A stretch of 34,214 nt of DNA from an uncultured Lysobacterales bacterium. GTDB taxonomy: Bacteria > Pseudomonadota > Gammaproteobacteria > Xanthomonadales > SZUA-36. A program made the translations under genes and the position numbers. The stretch lies in NCBI GenBank assembly GCA_937927755.1, contig CALBDB010000148.1:1-34214 (forward strand). The letters run 5' to 3'. Each line of letters starts with the position of its first letter. Positions within the stretch are counted from its first letter, which is position 1. Below the pieces are notes generated by a model. The model did not search any database. It was not told the DNA's origin and was given only the letters and a program-made list of their open reading frames with translations. Below are positions 1 through 8,357 of the stretch, piece after piece.

Positions 1-1110
1 TGCAGGTTTGATCTTCAGCCCACGAGAGCCTGGCAGGTCGCGGGAAACGATGTTACCGGCGAGCGACAGGAACAGGCTCGAGGTGGACAGCGCCGCAGCC
101 AGCACCGCCGGGTAGACAAACAGCTGTGCGACGATGCCGAGGTAATCCGCGACCTTGAATACTGCCTTGTCAGGGTCAACGATTGTCAGTGTGCCGTTGG
201 CCACCAGGTAAATGGCGCAGTAGCCGACCGCCATGACCATCATGCCTGCCACCATGTTGGTGAGCACTGCGTAAATGGACAATTGCGGCATGTCGCGTGG
301 GCTTCTGAGCATCAAAATGCGTGTCAGTACCTGGGGTTGGCACATGATGCCGAGCGTAGGCAGCAGCACCCAGGCAAATGAGTAGGATCCGGGCAGGCTG
401 CCCCAGGCCGTCATCGAATCCGGGTTAAGCCCGGCCGCTGCTCCCTGTTGTCCTGAGATGGCTTCCAGCACCGGGCCGAATCCGCCGGTCACTGTGAAGA
501 AAGCAATGATAAAAATAAGACCGGCCAGGACGATCACAAAACCCTGGAATGCCTGGGTGAGTATGCCGCCGATTTCGCCGCTGATGACGGTGTACGCGAT
601 GAGGATGGTGAATATCACCGCGCTGATTACGAAGCGGTTCCAGTCAAACAGGTTTTCGAAAAGCTTGGCGCAGGCTTCGACCTGGGCTGACAGGTACATC
701 ACACAACCGATAAACAGCATGATCGAAAGTATCAGCTTGATCCCGCGGTGGTGGTTAAACCGGAGATCCGAAAGGTCGCCGAGACTGGCGACGGTGCCGA
801 TTTCTGCCATACCCCGCAGCTTCTTGCCGATGACCAGGTAGCCGAACACGAACGCAGGTGCGGCAAACATGAACAGCAGGATCGTATTGCCCGTGCTGTA
901 CACCAGCCCGGGCACGCCAACCACGGCAAAGGCGCTGCCGACCGCAGCCATTGTGGCAAGACCGATCGTAACGGGGCCGAATATCTTGGCGCCGCCGAAG
1001 AACGCCTCCGGCGAGGTTACTTTTTTCTTGGCCCACAGGCCGATGCCAAAGGATATGGCAAGCACCAGGAAAGACGAGAACAGGATCAGGTACTTGGCAG
1101 ACTCACTCAT
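1..1110 (-). CDS. Sodium:solute symporter (SSS family), partial at window edge
   Basis: An open frame of 370 codons runs on the minus strand from the ATG at 1110 off the left edge, so the C-terminus is missing. The protein begins MSESAKYLILFSSFL and alternates hydrophobic helices with short loops. It has the N-terminal SSS pattern: residues FFGGAKIFGPVTIGLATMAA after helix 1, then GYLVIGKKLRGMAEIGTVAS and AYTVISGEIGGILTQAFQGF, close to proline/acetate/pantothenate symporters. Such proteins import a small, often carboxylate, solute with Na+ across the inner membrane. Its start overlaps the stop of the small membrane protein upstream as ATGA (1107-1110), implying translational coupling. The neighbouring TonB receptor suggests it carries the inner-membrane step for the same substrate. 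That substrate cannot be read from sequence. Confidence 0.88.
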   Translation of the reverse strand, partial: MSESAKYLILFSSFLVLAISFGIGLWAKKKVTSPEAFFGGAKIFGPVTIGLATMAAVGSAFAVVGVPGLVYSTGNTILLFMFAAPAFVFGYLVIGKKLRGMAEIGTVASLGDLSDLRFNHHRGIKLILSIMLFIGCVMYLSAQVEACAKLFENLFDWNRFVISAVIFTILIAYTVISGEIGGILTQAFQGFVIVLAGLIFIIAFFTVTGGFGPVLEAISGQQGAAAGLNPDSMTAWGSLPGSYSFAWVLLPTLGIMCQPQVLTRILMLRSPRDMPQLSIYAVLTNMVAGMMVMAVGYCAIYLVANGTLTIVDPDKAVFKVADYLGIVAQLFVYPAVLAAALSTSSLFLSLAGNIVSRDLPGSRGLKIKPA

Positions 1111-1574
1111 GCCTGCCCCTCCTTGTCCCTGTCGCCATCCTCACTCATGGGCTCGTGCACTTGACGGACGAAGTCATCCCAGCGCTCCTGCGACAACCAG
1201 CGGTCCTTGACCATTTCGAATCCAAAACCCATCAGCAGGGTCGGTACCACCCAGAACAGCACGACGATCGCGGCGAACGAGGGGTGGAAGCCGAGGATCG
1301 TGAAATCGGGGTATTGACCGGCAAATGCCAGGGCATAATGGTCGCCGAGCCAGAATGCCGCAGCCCACATAATGATCCATACCAGGGCGGGGAAGGCTAC
1401 CAGCTTCAGGTCGAAGCGCCCTTTGTGAGATGACCCGAGCACGCCGTAAATCAACAATAAGCCCAGCAACACATAGAGCCCGGCGAGCCAATGCCCGGTG
1501 CCCGCCAGGCCGACCATCATGATCCATAAAACCGCGCTCAGTGTTATGAGCGATGTTTCAACATTAAATTTCAT
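1107..1574 (-). CDS. Small integral membrane protein, probable partner of the SSS symporter
   Basis: A 155-residue protein with about four hydrophobic segments (roughly residues 8-28, 30-47, 57-76 and 97-117) and a charged C-terminal tail rich in Asp, Glu and Lys. I see no enzyme motif. The ATGA overlap with the symporter, and the position directly upstream on the same strand, suggest a membrane partner. Some SSS transporters have short accessory subunits of this kind, such as the DUF4212-type small subunits, but this one is longer and I cannot confirm membership. No clear Shine-Dalgarno precedes the ATG at 1574, where the upstream bases are pyrimidine-rich. Translation may therefore be weak or depend on the upstream hairpin. 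Confidence 0.7.
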   Translation of the reverse strand: MKFNVETSLITLSAVLWIMMVGLAGTGHWLAGLYVLLGLLLIYGVLGSSHKGRFDLKLVAFPALVWIIMWAAAFWLGDHYALAFAGQYPDFTILGFHPSFAAIVVLFWVVPTLLMGFGFEMVKDRWLSQERWDDFVRQVHEPMSEDGDRDKEGQA

Positions 1575-1598
1575 TGAGGGAAATTGGTGATGGTACCA

Positions 1599-1624
1599 GC
1601 GGGCCCATATGTAAATGGGCCCGC
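1599..1624 (-). terminator. Strong hairpin between receptor and symporter genes
   Basis: GCGGGCCCAT (1599-1608) and ATGGGCCCGC (1615-1624) form a perfect 10-bp stem with a 6-nt loop. It lies 12 bases past the receptor stop and 25 bases before the small membrane protein start, all on the minus strand. No U-run follows it in either direction. It is therefore either a partial terminator or an mRNA 3'-end stabilising/processing hairpin that would set receptor and symporter levels apart. Confidence 0.5.
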
Positions 1625-1636
1625 CACGTACTTACA

Positions 1637-3985
1637 TCAGAACCAGTTGAACTGCACGGTACCCCAAATCTGGCGGGGGTTGCCGTAGAACGCAGTGACG
1701 TTATTTTCGAGGCCAAGGCCCGGGAAGTAGTAACCGGCTACCTTGTACTCTTCATCGGTCAGGTTCTTGCCATGTAGACCTGCACTCCAGCGGCCGCTGT
1801 CATCCGCCCATACCAGGCTCAGGTCCCAAAGTGTATATGAGTCCTGGTCAAGCTCGGGTGTGGGAATTTCAAACTGGCTGGTCTCGCCCCGGTACGACAG
1901 GGAGGTAATGAATGAAAACGTACCCGGAGTGTTGAAAAGGTTAACAGGTATGTCGTAGGTCAGCGCACCGGTTGCAGTCCAATCCGGTGTATTCTGGAAT
2001 ACCCGCTCATCCGCCACGTCTTCGCCTGTCGGGCCAATAAATTCCTTGTATTCGGCATCAATATAACCAACTGACCAACCCAGGCGTAAGCTGCTGCCAG
2101 CCTTTACAAGGTCATCAGCCAGGATGGCCTGGCCTTCCCATTCAATACCATTGATATCTGCAGCACCGGCATTGGTGGTAATACCAATAAAGGTGTCTTC
2201 AAGACCATCACCCGTTGTGTCCACACCAACGGAACCCGGTACCTGTACATCGGTGTAGTCGGAGAAGAACACGGAGAGCTTGGAGGTCATGCGGCCCTGC
2301 GCAAGCGTGGCCTTCCAGCCGAACTCAATAGTCTCAACGGTTTCCGGATCGAACTTCATGTATTCAAATATTTCTTCTTCGGAGACAACGCCATTACCAT
2401 CAGAGTCCGGAGCCGCAGTGGTCTGACCGCGTGGGTCAAAACTGCCGCCCTTGAAGCCTTCGCTGTAAGAACCGTAGATCAGGTGATTGTCACTGGGTGT
2501 CCAGTCAACAGCCAGGCGGGGTGTGAAATCGCTGAAAGTCTCCGAACCGTGGAAATCGGATGTCGTTGCAATCGGAATCGCGCTGCCGCCAAAGATAGGT
2601 GACGTTCCTCCAATTTTGCTTTGTCTCAACACCGTTGAAGTGCGCTTGTCTTCGGTATATCGACCACCAAGCGAAACACTCCACGCATCTGTAATGTTAT
2701 AAGTGAAGTCGCCAAATACCGACCAGGTCTTTGTGTTGACATCACCTTCCGTGAAAGCATTAAAGCCCGGCAATCCAATGAGACCGCCAAGCTGGGCAAG
2801 GATTACATCAAAAGCGGTGTGTGCGTTGGCGTCGAGGTAATAGAAACCAAGCAGACCGGACCAGCGGTCGGCAGAGAACAGCATCTGGAGTTCTTCGGAG
2901 AACTGGTCATTGTCGTAAATGGCGGGCACATCGAGATCAGCTGCCGGCAAACTGTCAAAATCAATTGGCGTCCAGCTCTCATCATCACGGGAAGACACGA
3001 TATTTTTGAATGTTATCAGGTCACTGGCATTCCATTCGGCCAGCAGGGACCAGCCCTTTGCCTCCACAGATTGTGTAGGATTATTGAGGCCTGCTTCCGT
3101 GTCATAGACATTTTTCAGCACGGGGTTGCCAGAGACAGTAGCAGGATACAGGCGATGTCCCTGTCTTGGATCAGAATCATCCTCTACATAGTCGGCTGCA
3201 AACCTCAGGAACCAGTCCTCGTTAGGTTCCCACTCGGCGCTGAAGCGGGCACCCAGTACATCCTTGTTGTAGTTTTCCACGCCCTTGATATTGAGGTTGT
3301 CACCAAATCCGTCACGATTGAAGCTGGCAACCGAAGCGCCGATCCTGAAGGTATCGCCCAGTGGCATAGAACCGGTCAATACCAGGTCGAGCATATTGTC
3401 GGTACCGTAGGAAAACCGCACGTTGCCTTCCGTGCTATCCGGGTTGAGACGCTTGGTGACGTACTTGATGGCGCCGCCGATCGTGTTACGGCCGTACAGG
3501 GTACCTTGTGGTCCGCGCAGAACTTCGATACGTTCCACGTCATAGATATCCATCACTGCTGCCTGCGGACGATTCAGGTAGACATCGTCGAGGTACAGTC
3601 CGACACCGGACTCAAAACCTGCAACCGGATCCTGCTGGCCCACACCACGGATAAATGCAGTCAACGTGGTGTTGGTGCCACGTGAGACCTTGAGTGTCGT
3701 GTTTGGGGACATCTGTGCGATATAGGTAATATCCAGGGCACCAAAAGCCTCGAGTTCTTCACCTGAAAAGGCTGAAACCGCGATCGGCACTTCCATCAGG
3801 CTCTCTTCCCGGCGCGTGGCCGTGACGATCACTTCTTCGAGCGTGTTATCGTTTTCTACAGCTACGTCTTGTGCAAACGTTGCCGTGGTTGTCATGGACA
3901 TTGCGAGCAGACCGCTTGCAGTGGCCATTGAAAACCCTCGCCATGCAATCGGTTTGCTCCTTCGGTTTATGGTGGATCTGGTCAT
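1637..3985 (-). CDS. TonB-dependent outer-membrane receptor
   Basis: A 782-residue receptor for energised uptake across the outer membrane. The start at 3985 is chosen over upstream ATGs at 4063 and 3997 because GGAG sits six bases before it and a signal peptide follows directly (hydrophobic to about residue 38, cleavage near TFA/Q). A TonB-box-like EEVIVTATRREESL lies near residue 50. The plug domain follows, with VPIAVSAFSGEELEAFG, IRGVGQQDP, YLDDVYLNRPQ and VEVLRGPQGTLYGRNTIGGA-type motifs. The rest is a beta-barrel with alternating aromatic strands, ending in NWF, the usual C-terminal Phe. This plug type is common in receptors of sphingomonads and marine Gammaproteobacteria that take up organic compounds as well as siderophores. 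Position beside a symporter and opposite an esterase/acyl-CoA operon favours an organic substrate over iron. This is inference. Confidence 0.93.
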   Translation of the reverse strand: MTRSTINRRSKPIAWRGFSMATASGLLAMSMTTTATFAQDVAVENDNTLEEVIVTATRREESLMEVPIAVSAFSGEELEAFGALDITYIAQMSPNTTLKVSRGTNTTLTAFIRGVGQQDPVAGFESGVGLYLDDVYLNRPQAAVMDIYDVERIEVLRGPQGTLYGRNTIGGAIKYVTKRLNPDSTEGNVRFSYGTDNMLDLVLTGSMPLGDTFRIGASVASFNRDGFGDNLNIKGVENYNKDVLGARFSAEWEPNEDWFLRFAADYVEDDSDPRQGHRLYPATVSGNPVLKNVYDTEAGLNNPTQSVEAKGWSLLAEWNASDLITFKNIVSSRDDESWTPIDFDSLPAADLDVPAIYDNDQFSEELQMLFSADRWSGLLGFYYLDANAHTAFDVILAQLGGLIGLPGFNAFTEGDVNTKTWSVFGDFTYNITDAWSVSLGGRYTEDKRTSTVLRQSKIGGTSPIFGGSAIPIATTSDFHGSETFSDFTPRLAVDWTPSDNHLIYGSYSEGFKGGSFDPRGQTTAAPDSDGNGVVSEEEIFEYMKFDPETVETIEFGWKATLAQGRMTSKLSVFFSDYTDVQVPGSVGVDTTGDGLEDTFIGITTNAGAADINGIEWEGQAILADDLVKAGSSLRLGWSVGYIDAEYKEFIGPTGEDVADERVFQNTPDWTATGALTYDIPVNLFNTPGTFSFITSLSYRGETSQFEIPTPELDQDSYTLWDLSLVWADDSGRWSAGLHGKNLTDEEYKVAGYYFPGLGLENNVTAFYGNPRQIWGTVQFNWF

Positions 3986-4058
3986 TGTTTTCTCCATCTC
4001 TGTGCGCTTGAGTGCCGGTATTCCTGGAATAATTGTATTTGTTTCGAACACCGGGATC

Positions 4059-4093
4059 GGCAAATAAACTTGCCAATTGCGTCAAAGTTTGCC
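4059..4093. promoter_or_regulatory. Candidate TetR operator in the divergent promoter region
   Basis: The 120-bp gap between receptor and TetR genes holds overlapping symmetric elements. GGCAA (4059-4063) pairs with TTGCC (4070-4074) across 6 bases. GGCAAA (4059-4064) also pairs with TTTGCC (4088-4093), and AAACTT (4066-4071) with AAGTTT (4085-4090). It lies 13 bases before the tetR start codon and about 75 bases before the receptor start. An autoregulatory TetR operator controlling both transcripts is plausible. No experimental consensus was matched. Confidence 0.4.
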
Positions 4094-4105
4094 ACATTAT
4101 GAAAT

Positions 4106-4720
4106 ATGAATCAAGTTTCAAGTAATAACAAAAAGCCAAAAACGGCACGCGGCAGAAAAACCCGCGGTAAATTGCTGGAAGCGGCTGAGATCGAATTCGG
4201 AGCAAAAGGATTCCACGAGGCAAGCATCAGCGGTATCACCTACCGTGCCGGAGTGGCGCTCGGTACCTTCTACACATATTTTGAAAGTAAGGAGGAAATT
4301 TTCCGGGCGCTGGTACGTTATATGAGCCGCCTGACGAGGGAAACGGCTTCCGAGACGATTGCCGGCATCACAGATCGCCTGGAAGCTGAGCGCAAGGGTA
4401 TCGAGGCGTACATCGAATTCGCCCGCCAGCACAAGAGCATCTACCGCATCATTACCGAAGCCGAGTTCATAGCACCAGAGGAATATCGTGCTCATTACGA
4501 GGGTTTTAGCCGCGGTTACCAGTTTAATCTCGAGAAGGCCGCCCTGAAAGGACAAATTCGTGAGGGTGACTTCGAAACCTGGTCCTGGGCAATTATGGGT
4601 GCCATAGTCTTCCTGGGTATGCGGCATGCTGATTGGGACGACAGCCGCCCGGCTTCGGCAATAGCTGATATTGTCGTTGACCTGATTGCCAGGGGTATCG
4701 GACCGGAGACAAAAACATGA
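4106..4720 (+). CDS. TetR/AcrR-family transcriptional regulator
   Basis: A 204-residue protein with the N-terminal TetR helix-turn-helix: KTRGKLLEAAEIEFGAKGFH (about residues 19-38), then ASISGITYRAGVALGTFYTY and FESKEEIF. The C-terminal ligand-binding half is all-helical and divergent, as is usual for the family. Most members are repressors relieved by a pathway metabolite, often an acyl-CoA or the inducing substrate. It is the first gene of the plus-strand operon and diverges from the TonB receptor, so it is well placed to control both arms. Its stop overlaps the next start as ATGA. No Shine-Dalgarno is visible before the ATG, which suggests a low level of translation. Confidence 0.92.
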   Translation: MNQVSSNNKKPKTARGRKTRGKLLEAAEIEFGAKGFHEASISGITYRAGVALGTFYTYFESKEEIFRALVRYMSRLTRETASETIAGITDRLEAERKGIEAYIEFARQHKSIYRIITEAEFIAPEEYRAHYEGFSRGYQFNLEKAALKGQIREGDFETWSWAIMGAIVFLGMRHADWDDSRPASAIADIVVDLIARGIGPETKT

Positions 4721-5754
4721 CGCATATGGGTATCGTTTCCACTGGCACCTGGTTTCCGGAAACCTATATCACAGCGGCAGAAATCGCAGAAAAAAGCGGA
4801 ATGCCCGAATGGGTGGTTCGCGAAAAGCTTGGCATCGAGCGCAAGCATGTTGCTGATCCAGAGGTCCATCCCAACGACATGGCTGTGAACGCGGCACAAA
4901 AGGCGATTGACAAGGCAGGCATTGACCCGATGGAAATCGACGTCGTGCTCTGTACCACCGAGGAATGGCGGGAGCACCTGTTATGGACCACTGCCATTGA
5001 TCTCGGCTACCGGGTCGGAGCGAAAAACGCCTGGGGACTGGATATTCACACGCGTTGCGCCACGACCGTTGCCGCACTGAAACTGGCCCGCAGCCTGATG
5101 GCCGACGATCCCTCGGTCAATACCGTGTTGATTGGCGGTGGTTACGCAATCTCACATTTCATCGACCTGACCGATGTAAACACGTCATTTCTTTTCAACA
5201 TCGGCGCAGGTGCCGGAGCAATGATCGTCAAGCGTGACTGGCCTGAAAACAGGGTGCTCGGTAACCACCTGATAGCAGACGGCGTGATGAGCCGTCACGT
5301 GATCGTACCTGCCAGCGGTACGGTGCAGCCCCCCACAGACGAAGCAGTACGCGCTGGCGGTTTCAAGTTCCGGCTGGTGGAACCCGAGTCTATGAAGACC
5401 CGGCTCGGCGAGGTCTCAATCAGCAACTGGCTGAAATGCGTAGATGTTGCGCTTGAGAAATCGGGCAACAAGAGTGACGGAACGCCCTATACGCGTGACG
5501 ATATCGATTTTTTCAACATGTCCCTGGTCAAACCATCCGCCCACCGCGAAATGCTCGACCACCTGGGTCTCAGCGAAGAGCAGAGTGTCTACATTTCCGA
5601 TATCGGGCATATCGGTGAGCAGGACGCCATCATCAATATCGAAAAAGGTATTGAACAGGGTCGCCTGAAGCCGGGCGATACGATGGCGATTATCGCTGCC
5701 GGCATCGGTTATGTCTGGGCAGGGGCGATCGTTCAATGGGGACCGGCAAAATGA
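4717..5754 (+). CDS. Atypical beta-ketoacyl synthase III (FabH/thiolase-like) enzyme
   Basis: A 345-residue thiolase-fold protein of FabH-like length. It has the opening GIVSTGTWFPE, the segment WVVREKLGIERKHVAD, and a Cys nucleophile at C114 (DIHTRCATTVAALKLARS), matching the catalytic cysteine of FabH. The other two catalytic positions differ. The PHQAN-type His motif is replaced by KPSAHREML (H276), and the GNTSAAS-type Asn motif by GHIGEQD (H298). The enzyme should therefore not be assumed to start fatty-acid synthesis. FabH relatives with altered residues act as acyltransferases or in retro-Claisen-type reactions on acyl-CoA. It overlaps both neighbours (tetR and the acyl-CoA ligase) by ATGA, which places it firmly in the catabolic operon. 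A beta-ketoacyl-CoA cleaving or condensing step is my inference. Confidence 0.8.
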   Translation: MTHMGIVSTGTWFPETYITAAEIAEKSGMPEWVVREKLGIERKHVADPEVHPNDMAVNAAQKAIDKAGIDPMEIDVVLCTTEEWREHLLWTTAIDLGYRVGAKNAWGLDIHTRCATTVAALKLARSLMADDPSVNTVLIGGGYAISHFIDLTDVNTSFLFNIGAGAGAMIVKRDWPENRVLGNHLIADGVMSRHVIVPASGTVQPPTDEAVRAGGFKFRLVEPESMKTRLGEVSISNWLKCVDVALEKSGNKSDGTPYTRDDIDFFNMSLVKPSAHREMLDHLGLSEEQSVYISDIGHIGEQDAIINIEKGIEQGRLKPGDTMAIIAAGIGYVWAGAIVQWGPAK

Positions 5755-7280
5755 AACAATCCTCTCATTACGCAACAGACTGGCTCGACAAACGGGCAAA
5801 GCTGACGCCTGACCGTACGGCCCTGATCGATTACGCCAGTGGCTCGGAAACAAGCTACGCCGAATGGAACAGGCGTGTTAACCAGGCCGCGAATTACCTC
5901 CGGAGCCTGGGTGTGACAAAAGGCGACCGGGTCGCTGTGTATGCCTCGAACAGGCCCGAGTACCTGGACCTGTTCTGGGCTGCGCCAAAGATTGGTGCGG
6001 TGCTGCAAAACCTGAACTGGCGTCTGACGGTGCATGAATTGATCAGTATCGTCGAGAGTGGGGAGCCCTGTGTGCTGGTGTACAGCGAGGACTGGCGGGC
6101 GCAGGTCGTAGAGCTCAAACCGACCTTCACCACGGTGAAGCATGTCGTCGCCATGACCAACCCCGGGCAAGGTGAACGCGACTTCGCGGAACGGGATGCG
6201 ATGAGCGCGGTGTTGGAAGACATCCCGGATCTGGATATGGACGACCCGTGGGGTATTTATTACACCGGCGGCACAACGGGGCTGCCCAAGGGCGCCGTCG
6301 TAACACACGGGAACGTGACCTGGAACAGTGTTAACACGATCACTTCATGGGGCATCAACGGCCAGCACAAGGCAGCCGTGCAATTACCCTTCTTCCACAT
6401 TGGCGGGCCGATGATCTTTATGGTGCCGTTGGTACACGCCGGCGGCACCAACATCCTGTGTTCCGGCTTTGACCCTGATGAGACCTTCGACCTGGTGGAG
6501 CATTCAGGGATCACCCACTATGTTGCGGTGCCGACAATGTTCCAGATGTTGCAGGAGCACCCGAGATGGGATCAGGCCGATTTTTCGAAACTGGAACTGG
6601 TTATCTCCGGCGGCGCACCTTGCCCGCTCCCGATCATGGAGAAATTCTGGGCGCGGGGGATCGATTTCAAAATGGGATATGGCCTGACCGAGGCCTCCGG
6701 CAATAATTTCTGGCTGCCGCAGGAACTGGTGCGGAAGAAAATCGGCTCTGTTGGCTATCCGATCTTTCACATAGACATGAAGACCATTCACGAGGACGGT
6801 TCCGACTGCAAGGATGGTGAGGCGGGCGAACTGTTGATCCGTGGTCCACACGTTATGGCTGGATACTGGCGAAACCCCGAAGCAACCACGGACACCATTC
6901 GCGATGGCTGGCTCCATACCGGTGATACCGCGGTACGCGACGAAGACGGCTGTTTTTCGATTCTTGGTCGTTCAAAGGAGATGTTTATCAGCGGCGGCGA
7001 GAATGTTTACCCCGCTGAAATCGAATCCGTTCTGCTGGCTCACCCCGAGGTGCTGGAGGCGGCCGTCGTCGGTGTGCCGAACGAGACCTGGGGAGAAGTT
7101 GGCCGGGCTTACGTCGTGGTTTCTGATGGTTATGACGAGGAAAACTTACGCACATTCCTCGGGGAACGACTGGCGCGTTACAAGCTGCCGCGCAAGATCG
7201 TCGTTCTTGAGGCACTGCCGCTGACTGCAATTGGTAAAATCGATAAAAAGTTGCTGGAATCCAAAGAGGTTACGGAATGA
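5751..7280 (+). CDS. AMP-forming acyl-CoA synthetase (ANL superfamily)
   Basis: A 509-residue cytosolic ligase that activates a carboxylic acid to its CoA thioester with ATP. Motifs are in order: the phosphate-binding loop YYTGGTTGLPKGAVVTHGN (about residue 170), GYGLTEASGNNF (about 310), GWLHTGDTAV (about 386), GRSKEMFISGGENVYPAEIE hinge region (about 405-425), and the catalytic C-terminal Lys in PLTAIGKIDKK (about 493). The start at 5751 is preferred over the ATG at 5736 because it forms ATGA with the preceding stop and follows a GGGGAC purine run. Family members include medium-chain, long-chain and aromatic acid ligases, and substrate cannot be fixed by eye. In this operon it probably activates the acid released by the esterases. 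Confidence 0.92.
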   Translation: MKQSSHYATDWLDKRAKLTPDRTALIDYASGSETSYAEWNRRVNQAANYLRSLGVTKGDRVAVYASNRPEYLDLFWAAPKIGAVLQNLNWRLTVHELISIVESGEPCVLVYSEDWRAQVVELKPTFTTVKHVVAMTNPGQGERDFAERDAMSAVLEDIPDLDMDDPWGIYYTGGTTGLPKGAVVTHGNVTWNSVNTITSWGINGQHKAAVQLPFFHIGGPMIFMVPLVHAGGTNILCSGFDPDETFDLVEHSGITHYVAVPTMFQMLQEHPRWDQADFSKLELVISGGAPCPLPIMEKFWARGIDFKMGYGLTEASGNNFWLPQELVRKKIGSVGYPIFHIDMKTIHEDGSDCKDGEAGELLIRGPHVMAGYWRNPEATTDTIRDGWLHTGDTAVRDEDGCFSILGRSKEMFISGGENVYPAEIESVLLAHPEVLEAAVVGVPNETWGEVGRAYVVVSDGYDEENLRTFLGERLARYKLPRKIVVLEALPLTAIGKIDKKLLESKEVTE

Positions 7281-8344
7281 GCACTGCCGTACTCGATGGT
7301 GTTACCGCCCGCACCATCACGACAGATCGATTGACTACCAGGGTGTTGTTCACAGGCCCTGACGATGGCATTCCCGTACTGTTTATCCATGGCAATTTCT
7401 CTTCCGCCACCTGGTGGGAGGAGACCATGCTCCAGTTACCGCCACGATACCGCGGGATCGCGCCCGATCAACGTGGTTATGACGGGGCGGACCCTGATGC
7501 CAGGATTGACGCCACGAGGGGTATGGGCGATTTTGTGGATGATGCGCTCGCATTGATGGATCATCTCGGTCACGATCGTTTCCACCTGGTCGGAAACTCG
7601 CTCGGCGGCCTGGTCGTATGGTGGATGATGGCGGACGCGCCCGGGCGCCTGGTTTCAGCCACTCTCGCCGGTCCCGGTGCTCCTTTCGGTTTCGGCGGGA
7701 CCAAAGATGCCACCGGCACACCAACCACGCCGGATTATGCAGGCTCGGGCGGGGGTCTGATCAACCCTGTCCTGATCCAAAGCCTGCTGGATGATGACCG
7801 TGATTCGATTTCCGATTTCAGCCCGCGTGGCATCATGCGCCGATTGGTCTGGAGCGGTGGTGACATTCCGCAGCGTGAAGATGCGTTTATCGATGCAATG
7901 TTCCGGGTGCACATCGGTGACCGCCAATTGCCTGGAGACAAGGAAGAATCACCGCACTGGCCGTTCGTGCGGCCGGGTAAATGGGGTGCTACCAATGCCA
8001 TGTCACCCAAATACGTCGGTGACCTGGTCGAGCGGATACTCGCTGCCGAACCCAGGAGTCATGTATTGTGGGTCTATGGCGCCGATGACCTGGCAGTATC
8101 AAATACCGCGGCTTCAGACCCCGGCACCTGGGGTCCGACCGGGCGCTTGCCTGGTTTCCCGGGTTCCGAAGCCTACCCACCTCAACCGATGATGGACCAG
8201 ATTAGCAAGATGCTTGAAGATTACGTGTCGGTAGGTGGATCTTACGAGGAGGTGGCCATTCCCGAATCCGGCCACGTGCCATTTATTACACACCCCGAAG
8301 AATTCAACCGGGTATTCCATGCCCATCTTGACAAAACAAGTTGA
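7277..8344 (+). CDS. Alpha/beta hydrolase (cytoplasmic esterase/lactonase-like)
   Basis: A 355-residue alpha/beta hydrolase. The oxyanion strand is VLFIHGNFSSATWW (about residues 34-47), the nucleophile elbow is LVGNSLGGLVV with Ser near residue 108, the acid is in WVYGADDLAVS and the His in PESGHVPF near the C-terminus. The lid between the elbow and the acid residue is long. It includes a stretch rich in Gly and Pro around residues 140-160. No signal peptide is present, so it acts in the cytoplasm, in contrast to the secreted esterase encoded next. The start overlaps the ligase stop as ATGA. Likely roles are hydrolysis of an imported ester, oligomer or lactone. Specificity is unknown. Confidence 0.88.
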   Translation: MSTAVLDGVTARTITTDRLTTRVLFTGPDDGIPVLFIHGNFSSATWWEETMLQLPPRYRGIAPDQRGYDGADPDARIDATRGMGDFVDDALALMDHLGHDRFHLVGNSLGGLVVWWMMADAPGRLVSATLAGPGAPFGFGGTKDATGTPTTPDYAGSGGGLINPVLIQSLLDDDRDSISDFSPRGIMRRLVWSGGDIPQREDAFIDAMFRVHIGDRQLPGDKEESPHWPFVRPGKWGATNAMSPKYVGDLVERILAAEPRSHVLWVYGADDLAVSNTAASDPGTWGPTGRLPGFPGSEAYPPQPMMDQISKMLEDYVSVGGSYEEVAIPESGHVPFITHPEEFNRVFHAHLDKTS

Positions 8345-8357
8345 GCGGAGGCCGATC

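Noticed and set aside
2819-3685. 288-codon open frame antisense to the TonB receptor
   Set aside because: It lies wholly within the well-supported receptor gene on the other strand, has no recognisable domain or start signal, and reads as a frame shadow.
8235-8357. N-terminal extension of the depolymerase-like gene
   Set aside because: It overlaps the end of the hydrolase gene and would bury the signal peptide. The ATG at 8358 has a proper Shine-Dalgarno.
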